In this document: piece by piece, positions 59,004 to 64,000 of the stretch
Layout: every line of letters starts with the position of its first letter
How positions within the stretch are numbered: the first letter of the stretch is position 1
NCBI RefSeq assembly: GCF_025146565.1
Contig: NZ_CP102258.1
Location: 4,124,001-4,188,000, forward strand
From: Bacteroides eggerthii
Lineage (GTDB): Bacteria; Bacteroidota; Bacteroidia; Bacteroidales; Bacteroidaceae
Direction of reading: 5' to 3'
Length of the DNA: 64,000 nt
Position numbers and translations under genes: made by a program
The notes under the pieces: generated by a model
Told to the model about the DNA's origin: nothing
The model's input: the letters and a program-made list of their open reading frames with translations, nothing else
Database searches by the model: none

Positions 59004-60296
59004 ATGAAAGATGCATTGATTAACAGGCGGGAGTTTTTGAGAAACTTAGGAGTTATAGGTGCGGGCGCCTTATTGTCCATGAGTCCATGGCTTTCTGTTT
59101 TTTCAGAAGTTGTAGAGACATCGGGTGAAAAATGCCGTCTGGCGATTATAGGTACGGGGTCAAGGGGACGTTTCCTGATGAGTTTTTTGTTGCAGAATCC
59201 TAAGGTGGAGATTGTTGCATTGTGCGACATATATCAACCTTCTATGGAAAAAGCATTGAATCTGGTTCGGGAAGCCAAGGTATATACAGATTATCGGAAA
59301 GTCTTGGAAAATAAGACTGTTGATGCGGTATTGGTGGCCACTCCTCTTAATCTCCACTGTCAGATAGTGCTGGATGCTTTCGATGCGGGGAAGCATGTTT
59401 TTTGTGAGAAATCGATAGGCTTTACTATGGAGGAATGTTTTCGCATCTATAAGAAGCATATCAGTACAGGCAAAGTGTTTTTCACAGGACAACAGCGGCT
59501 GTTCGATCCACGCTATATCAAAGCAATGGAGATGATTCATGCAGGCACTTTCGGTGAGATAAATGCGATCCGTACATTCTGGTACCGGAATGGAGATTGG
59601 CGAAGAGAAGTACCTTCATCAGATCTGGAGCGTCTGATCAATTGGCGTTTATATCGTGAATATTCTAAAGGACTGATGACAGAACTGGCCTGTCATCAGC
59701 TGCAGATCGGGAGCTGGGCGTTGCAAGAGTTACCGGTTAAGGTAATGGGACATGGGGCAATAACTTATTGGAAGGACGGCCGGGAAGTATATGATAATGT
59801 AAGTTGCATATATGTGTTTGAGAATGGAAAAAAAATGACATTCGACTCTGTTATCTCTAATAAGTTTTATGGTTTGGAGGAACAAATCATGGGCAGCCTG
59901 GGAACAATAGAGCTTGAAAAGGGTAAATACTATTTCGAGAATGTCCCACCTGCACCCGGTTTTTTGCAGATGATCAATGAATGGGAAAATAAGGTGTTTG
60001 ATTCCCTGTCTTTTGCCGGAACTAGCTGGGCTCCCGAAACAGCAAATGGGAACAATGGGGAATTCATCTTAGGTGAAAGGCCTAAGTCGGATGGTACATC
60101 CTTGCTGCTGGAAGCTTTTGTAGAGGCAGTTATTACCCGAAAACAACCCAAGCGTATAGCCGAAGAAGGCTACTATGCAAGTATGCTCTGTTTACTGGGT
60201 GACCGGGCCTTGCAAGAACAACGCACCCTTAGCTTTCCTGATGAATATAAAATAGATTACTTAAATCATCATTCTAAAGCAGATAAACAAATATGA
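59004..60296 (+). CDS. Tat-exported Gfo/Idh/MocA-family oxidoreductase (first)
   Basis: The 430-residue protein starts with a twin-arginine signal (NRREFLRNLGVIGAGALLSM), so it is folded with its nucleotide cofactor before export. The Rossmann part has LAIIGTGSRGRFLMSF and VEIVALCDIYQPS. The usual EKP motif reads EKS (HVFCEKSIGFTMEE), keeping the catalytic Lys but not the Pro. The second catalytic region reads TELACHQLQIGSW rather than D-x-G-x-H. Such enzymes oxidise or reduce sugar hydroxyls, in several cases at C3 of glycosides. Its stop overlaps the start of the small membrane protein by 4 bp. The substrate is inferred only from the neighbouring DUF1080 gene. Confidence 0.9.
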   Translation: MKDALINRREFLRNLGVIGAGALLSMSPWLSVFSEVVETSGEKCRLAIIGTGSRGRFLMSFLLQNPKVEIVALCDIYQPSMEKALNLVREAKVYTDYRKVLENKTVDAVLVATPLNLHCQIVLDAFDAGKHVFCEKSIGFTMEECFRIYKKHISTGKVFFTGQQRLFDPRYIKAMEMIHAGTFGEINAIRTFWYRNGDWRREVPSSDLERLINWRLYREYSKGLMTELACHQLQIGSWALQELPVKVMGHGAITYWKDGREVYDNVSCIYVFENGKKMTFDSVISNKFYGLEEQIMGSLGTIELEKGKYYFENVPPAPGFLQMINEWENKVFDSLSFAGTSWAPETANGNNGEFILGERPKSDGTSLLLEAFVEAVITRKQPKRIAEEGYYASMLCLLGDRALQEQRTLSFPDEYKIDYLNHHSKADKQI

Positions 60297-60550
60297 AAGA
60301 CACACTCATCACTGCACACCGGAAAAAGGTGGAACTGCTGACTTGGTTGGTATGTTTCGTTATGGCCAACTTATTGAATCTGTATGCAATTATTGCTTAT
60401 AAGACTTCTTTTCTGGAGGTGCTAACATCCTTTTTTTACGTCATTATGTTTTCGTGCGTGCTTTATGTAATATGGAGTGTATTACGTCTCGTCATTTACG
60501 GAGTGCGAACCTTTCTTGTATTCCTCAAAAATAGAACATACAATAAATAA
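60293..60550 (+). CDS. Small two-helix membrane protein
   Basis: I do not recognise a family. The 85-residue product has a charged N-terminus (MKDTLITAHRKKVE) and two hydrophobic segments (about 15-36, LLTWLVCFVMANLLNLYAII, and 41-72, VLTSFFYVIMFSCVLYVIWS). It ends basic (VFLKNRTYNK), as in a membrane hairpin with both ends inside. It overlaps the first oxidoreductase by ATGA, showing translational coupling, and the second oxidoreductase starts 21 bp later. It may anchor or help the exported oxidoreductases. From memory, small proteins also occur in the 3-keto glycan locus of B. thetaiotaomicron. Confidence 0.75.
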   Translation: MKDTLITAHRKKVELLTWLVCFVMANLLNLYAIIAYKTSFLEVLTSFFYVIMFSCVLYVIWSVLRLVIYGVRTFLVFLKNRTYNK

Positions 60551-60571
60551 CTTAATAAATACTGGAAAAAT

Positions 60572-61993
60572 ATGACAACACGAAGAGACTTTCTAAAAAC
60601 AATGACAATGGCTTCTGCAGGACTGGCACTGGGAACGGGAGATCTGTTGGGAGCTCCTATTTCTGTATCGCAAAGAAAAGCTGCAGCAGATAAGGTGAAG
60701 ATCGCTTATGTGGGTATTGGAAATCGCGGTGAGCAAATTATTGGTGACTTTGCCCGTACGGGTATGGTAGAAGTAGTAGCTTTATGTGATGTTGATATGG
60801 GTGCCCCCCATACTCAAAAAGTGATGAACATGTATCCGAAGGCGAAGCGTTTCCGCGATTTTCGTCAGATGTTTGATAAGGCTGGCAATGACTTTGACGC
60901 TGTGGCTATAGCCACCCCCGACCACTCCCACTTTCCTATCACCATGCTGGCTTTGGCATCCGGTAAGCATGTCTATGTGGAAAAGCCTCTGGCGCGTACA
61001 TTCTATGAGGCGGAACTGCTTATGCAGGCTGCATTGAAACGTCCTAATCTGGTAACTCAGGTAGGAAATCAAGGGCATTCGGAAGCCAATTATTTCCAGT
61101 TTAAGGCTTGGATGGATGCGGGTATAATCAAAGATGTGACTGCTGTGACTGCACACATGAATAACCCGCGCCGTTGGCATGGCTGGGATTCCGGTATTTA
61201 TAAACTTCCATCAGGGCAGCAGCTACCCAATGATATGGACTGGGACACATGGTTGGGAGTTGTCCCATACCACGAATATAATAAGGATTATCATTTGGGA
61301 CAGTGGCGTTGCTGGTATGATTTTGGCATGGGATGCTTAGGTGACTGGGGAGCGCATATTCTAGATACGGTTCATGAGTTCTTAGAGCTGGGCCTGCCAT
61401 ATGAAGTATCAATGCAATATGCTAACGGGCATAACGACTATTTTTTCCCTTACTCTTCTACCATTCTCTTCCGTTTTCCACAGCGTAAAGGAATGCCGCC
61501 GGTAGATATCACCTGGTATGATGGTTTGGATAATTTACCTCCCATTCCGGAAGGCTATGGGGTGTCAGGCCTTGATCCCAATATTCCCAAAACAAATCAG
61601 GGAGACACACCGGCTGCCAAATTAAACCCGGGAAAGATTATTTATACAAAAGACCTGGTTTTTAAAGGAGGAAGCCATGGCAGTACTCTTTCTATTATAC
61701 CGGAAGAAAAAGCAAAAGAAATGGCAGGCATACTTCCTGAAATACCAAAAAGTCCATCAAATCATTTCGAAAACTTTTTATTGGCTTGCATGGGACAGGA
61801 AAAAACTCGTTCTCCATTTGAAATTAACGGAGTGCTGAGCCAGGTCTTCTCATTGGGAGTAATAGCACAGCGTTTGAACACCAGACTGTTCTTTGATTCA
61901 CGTATGAAACAGATTACAAATAATGAATTTGCCAATGCGATGCTGATTGGAACACCTCCTCGTAAGGGTTGGGATGAATTTTATAAATTATAA
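60572..61993 (+). CDS. Tat-exported Gfo/Idh/MocA-family oxidoreductase (second)
   Basis: The 473-residue protein has a twin-arginine signal (TTRRDFLKTMTMASAGLALG, cleavage near LLGAP). The nucleotide-binding part has IAYVGIGNRGEQIIGDF and VEVVALCDVD. The catalytic Lys is in HVYVEKPLARTFYEAELL, and the C-terminal sheet domain has the conserved GCLGDWGAHILDTVHEFL with the catalytic His. A long insertion (about 285-385) is typical of the larger exported members found beside DUF1080 genes. Together with its neighbours it suggests sugar oxidation and reduction around C3. The substrate is not known. Confidence 0.92.
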   Translation: MTTRRDFLKTMTMASAGLALGTGDLLGAPISVSQRKAAADKVKIAYVGIGNRGEQIIGDFARTGMVEVVALCDVDMGAPHTQKVMNMYPKAKRFRDFRQMFDKAGNDFDAVAIATPDHSHFPITMLALASGKHVYVEKPLARTFYEAELLMQAALKRPNLVTQVGNQGHSEANYFQFKAWMDAGIIKDVTAVTAHMNNPRRWHGWDSGIYKLPSGQQLPNDMDWDTWLGVVPYHEYNKDYHLGQWRCWYDFGMGCLGDWGAHILDTVHEFLELGLPYEVSMQYANGHNDYFFPYSSTILFRFPQRKGMPPVDITWYDGLDNLPPIPEGYGVSGLDPNIPKTNQGDTPAAKLNPGKIIYTKDLVFKGGSHGSTLSIIPEEKAKEMAGILPEIPKSPSNHFENFLLACMGQEKTRSPFEINGVLSQVFSLGVIAQRLNTRLFFDSRMKQITNNEFANAMLIGTPPRKGWDEFYKL

Positions 61994-62020
61994 TGTTACT
62001 TATTTAATAAATATACTGGT

Positions 62021-63361
62021 ATGAAAAGAGTTTACTTATTGCTTTTGTGCTTGTTTTCTGTTTTGGTTATACAGGCTCAAAACTGGGAATATATTTTTAA
62101 TGGCAAGAACCTGAAAGGTTGGAAAAAACTGAATGGGAAAGCTGAATATAAAGTTATGGATGGTACGATTGTGGGGATCTCAAAGCTGGGCACGCCTAAC
62201 ACTTTCTTGGCTACTCAGGAGCAGTATGGTGATTTTATCTTGGAATTTGATTTTAAGATTGATGAAGGGTTGAACTCCGGTGTACAATTGCGTAGTGAAA
62301 GCAAGAAGGATTATCAAAAAGGCCGAGTGCATGGCTATCAATTTGAGATTGATCCTTCCGAACGCGCCTGGTCGGGAGGTATTTACGATGAGGCCCGTCG
62401 TAATTGGCTTTATCCGCTGACTTGGAATCCGCAGGCCAAAACAGCCTTTAAAAGTAAGGAATGGAACAAAGCACGTGTTGAAGCGTTTGGCAACTCCATT
62501 GCCACGTGGATAAACGGAGTTCCATGTGCCAATATTTGGGATGACATGACTCTTTCAGGCTTCATAGCCTTGCAGGTACATGCTATTGCCAGTGCAGCTG
62601 ATGAAGGGAAAACTGTCCGTTGGAAGAATATACGTATTTGTACTACCAATGTAGAACGCTATTTGACTCCAGTCAAAGCACCGGAGATTAATGTGATTTC
62701 TAACACTCTTTCTCCAGATGAAGTAAAAAATGGTTGGACACTTCTTTGGGATGGTAAAACCTCGGAAGGTTGGCGGGGTGCAAGAATTGATGCCTTCCCT
62801 AAGAAAGGTTGGGTCATGGAAAATGGTATTCTGAAAGTCCTAAAAAGTGGCGGTGCGGAATCAGCAAATGGTGGTGATATAGTGACAGAGCAAGAATATA
62901 AGAACTTTATTCTTAAAGTAGATTTTAAGATCACTGAAGGAGCTAACAGCGGTATAAAGTATTTTGTTAATCCGGGCATGAATAGGGGAGCCGGATCGGC
63001 TATCGGATGCGAATTTCAGATATTGGACGATGACAAACACCCTGATGCAAAATTGGGAGTGAAAGGAAATCGACAATTAGGTTCACTTTATGATCTGATT
63101 CCAGCTCCGGCAAATAAGCCTTTCAATAAGAAAGATTTTAATACAGCTATGATTATTGTGAGAGATAATCATGTGGAGCATTGGCTGAATGGAGTGAAGC
63201 TAATAGAATATACCCGTCAGAATGAAATGTGGAATGCTTTGGTAGCATACAGTAAGTATAAAAACTGGGAGAATTTTGGTAATTCGGAATATGGGAATAT
63301 TTTGCTGCAAGACCATGGAGATGAAGTATGGTTTAAAAATATTAAAATTAAAGTGTTGTAG
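62021..63361 (+). CDS. Exported protein with two DUF1080 (3-keto-disaccharide hydrolase-type) domains
   Basis: The 446-residue protein has a signal peptide (ending LVIQA-QN) and two tandem lectin-like jelly-roll DUF1080 domains. The first (about 22-205) begins [16 protein letters not shown] and includes [22 protein letters not shown]. The second (about 235-446) begins [15 protein letters not shown] and includes [22 protein letters not shown]. Single-domain relatives are described as hydrolases or lyases of 3-keto-glycosides, made by Gfo/Idh/MocA oxidation; that knowledge is general and from memory. It is the last gene of the operon, 27 bp after the second oxidoreductase. Confidence 0.92.
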   Translation: MKRVYLLLLCLFSVLVIQAQNWEYIFNGKNLKGWKKLNGKAEYKVMDGTIVGISKLGTPNTFLATQEQYGDFILEFDFKIDEGLNSGVQLRSESKKDYQKGRVHGYQFEIDPSERAWSGGIYDEARRNWLYPLTWNPQAKTAFKSKEWNKARVEAFGNSIATWINGVPCANIWDDMTLSGFIALQVHAIASAADEGKTVRWKNIRICTTNVERYLTPVKAPEINVISNTLSPDEVKNGWTLLWDGKTSEGWRGARIDAFPKKGWVMENGILKVLKSGGAESANGGDIVTEQEYKNFILKVDFKITEGANSGIKYFVNPGMNRGAGSAIGCEFQILDDDKHPDAKLGVKGNRQLGSLYDLIPAPANKPFNKKDFNTAMIIVRDNHVEHWLNGVKLIEYTRQNEMWNALVAYSKYKNWENFGNSEYGNILLQDHGDEVWFKNIKIKVL

Positions 63362-63380
63362 TTAATTTTATATACATAGA

Positions 63381-63416
63381 AAAAGGTAAGTTATTAATTT
63401 GGGTAACTTACCTTTT
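63381..63416 (+). terminator. Intrinsic terminator after the DUF1080 gene
   Basis: AAAAGGTAAGTTA (63381-63393) pairs perfectly with TAACTTACCTTTT (63404-63416), 13 bp with a 10-nt loop and a T run in the right arm. It closes PUL3. Confidence 0.85.
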
Positions 63417-63680
63417 CACTATTTATATAGAATAAGAATGTCTGACTGTTTCAAGTAATAACTCTTTAGAACAAAAGCGCATTACTAACCCTTATTTTGG
63501 TAAATTAGTTGAAAGGAAGTGATCTATCGCGGCAGTTACGGATAGTGAACTACGGCTCGTTCATCATAAGCTATTCCAACCTAATTATCAACACATTACA
63601 ACTACTCTAACTAGCCAGCAAATACAGAAACAGAAGCTAAAAATCCTTTTACTACCCGTATTAAAAAATAATACAGATAT
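63417..63680. other. Gap between PUL3 and the tRNA terminator
   Basis: About 260 bp with no coding frame I can defend and no recognisable integrase or insertion-sequence remnant. No duplicate of the tRNA 3' end was seen here. Confidence 0.45.
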
Positions 63681-63720
63681 AAAAAATCCCTAATAATCTA
63701 CTGATTATCAAGGATTTTTT
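63681..63720 (-). terminator. Terminator after tRNA-Arg
   Basis: AAAAAATCC plus ATAATC (from 63681) pairs with GATTAT plus GGATTTTTT (to 63720) around a short loop, ending in a T run on either strand. It lies directly behind the tRNA 3' end. Confidence 0.75.
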
Positions 63721-63721
63721 G

Positions 63722-63794
63722 TGACCCCGGTGCGATTCAAACGCACGACCTTCAGAACCGGAATCTGACGCTCTATTCACTAAGCTACGGAGCC
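63722..63794 (-). tRNA. tRNA-Arg (anticodon CCG)
   Basis: The minus strand folds into a 73-nt cloverleaf. The acceptor stem is GGCTCCG with CGGGGTC (two G-U pairs) and discriminator A. The D-arm has AGCTTAGTGAATAGAGC, the anticodon stem TCAGA/TCTGA has loop TTCCGGT (anticodon CCG, reading CGG), and the T-arm is GTGCG-TTTGAAT-CGCAC. CCA is not encoded. A -7 box TACTTTTG (63814-63807) lies just upstream. Confidence 0.93.
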
Positions 63795-63806
63795 TTAATT
63801 CGAGTG

Positions 63807-63814
63807 CAAAAGTA
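63807..63814 (-). promoter_or_regulatory. -7 box of the tRNA-Arg gene
   Basis: TACTTTTG on the minus strand fits TAnnTTTG and would start transcription a few bases before the tRNA 5' end at 63794. No TTTG is at the -33 distance. Confidence 0.5.
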
Positions 63815-63965
63815 GAAAAAATCTCGGCATATTCCTAATGTTCATCACTTTTTCTATCTAGCAACATTCACTTTCTATATTATTATTTTGAGAGCACTAC
63901 ACGAGCACATATATACATTTTGTTATTTTTTCGTTCAAAATAGCATCAATCATCAATATTATTTC

Positions 63966-63973
63966 TATCTTTG
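63966..63973 (+). promoter_or_regulatory. Candidate -7 box for a gene beyond the right edge
   Basis: TATCTTTG matches the -7 consensus and is followed 16 nt later by an ATG at 63990 whose frame is open to the window end. The coding part visible is too short to judge. Confidence 0.4.
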
Positions 63974-64000
63974 CCGAACAAATTAACAAATGACATATAA

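Noticed and set aside
63417..63720. Integrase attachment site or insertion-sequence remnant beside tRNA-Arg
   Set aside because: No copy of the tRNA 3' end, no terminal repeats and no transposase-like peptide could be found.
1..64000. CRISPR array, rRNA genes, prophage genes or complete insertion sequences
   Set aside because: No regularly spaced repeats, rRNA sequence, phage structural genes or transposases were seen anywhere in the window.

Overview
This is a stretch of an intestinal Bacteroides chromosome, or that of a very close relative. The evidence is three SusC/SusD outer-membrane glycan uptake pairs, two hybrid two-component (HTCS) regulators, serine-type sulfatases, promoters of the Bacteroides -33 TTTG / -7 TAnnTTTG type, and housekeeping genes (mutA-mutB, lysS-gpsA-pgi) of Bacteroides type. 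Accessory polysaccharide utilization loci (PULs) alternate with core genes.

Layout. (1) 1-4008: the start of a susD and a complete susC on the minus strand, the edge of PUL1. (2) 4009-4486: a PUL1 direct-repeat site and a short terminated RNA with its own promoter that looks like the Bacteroides DonS/FopS-type sRNAs. (3) 4487-11201: core genes, namely methylmalonyl-CoA mutase subunits, an AspT/YidE-like transporter and a cytidylate-kinase-like protein. A perfect 33-bp hairpin separates the last two. (4) 11288-31416: PUL2. A minus-strand operon susC-susD-GH88-PL12-sulfatase has the gene order I recall for the heparin/heparan sulfate locus of B. thetaiotaomicron. It is joined by an HTCS-galM-cupin operon, an unassigned lyase-like exported protein and a divergent second sulfatase. 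The susC promoter and the divergent lyase/sulfatase promoters share paired direct repeats of period 20, about 68 bp upstream of the -7 box. (5) 31437-42870: core genes (MATE transporter, lysS, gpsA, pgi, two PAS histidine kinases, a HAD phosphatase). (6) 43331-63361: PUL3. A GH29-GH115 operon and a susC-susD operon diverge from either side of an HTCS gene, each driven by a near-duplicate promoter block of about 165 bp. After a terminator comes a second operon of two Tat-type Gfo/Idh/MocA oxidoreductases, a small membrane protein and a double-domain DUF1080 (3-keto-glycoside hydrolase type) protein. A tRNA-Arg(CCG) closes the window.

How they work together. PUL2 probably imports sulfated uronic-acid glycans (heparan-sulfate-like), cleaves them by PL12 elimination, removes the unsaturated uronate with GH88 and removes sulfate with the sulfatases. 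The cupin (KdgF-like) and mutarotase then process the released sugars, with the HTCS sensing an oligosaccharide. PUL3 probably takes up a fucosylated, glucuronidated glycan. Besides hydrolysis by GH29 and GH115 it may use the oxidation/3-keto route of glycoside cleavage. That route, and the duplicated outward-facing HTCS promoters, are the most interesting parts of the window. Several annotated starts were chosen because a -7 box overlaps the longer reading frame.
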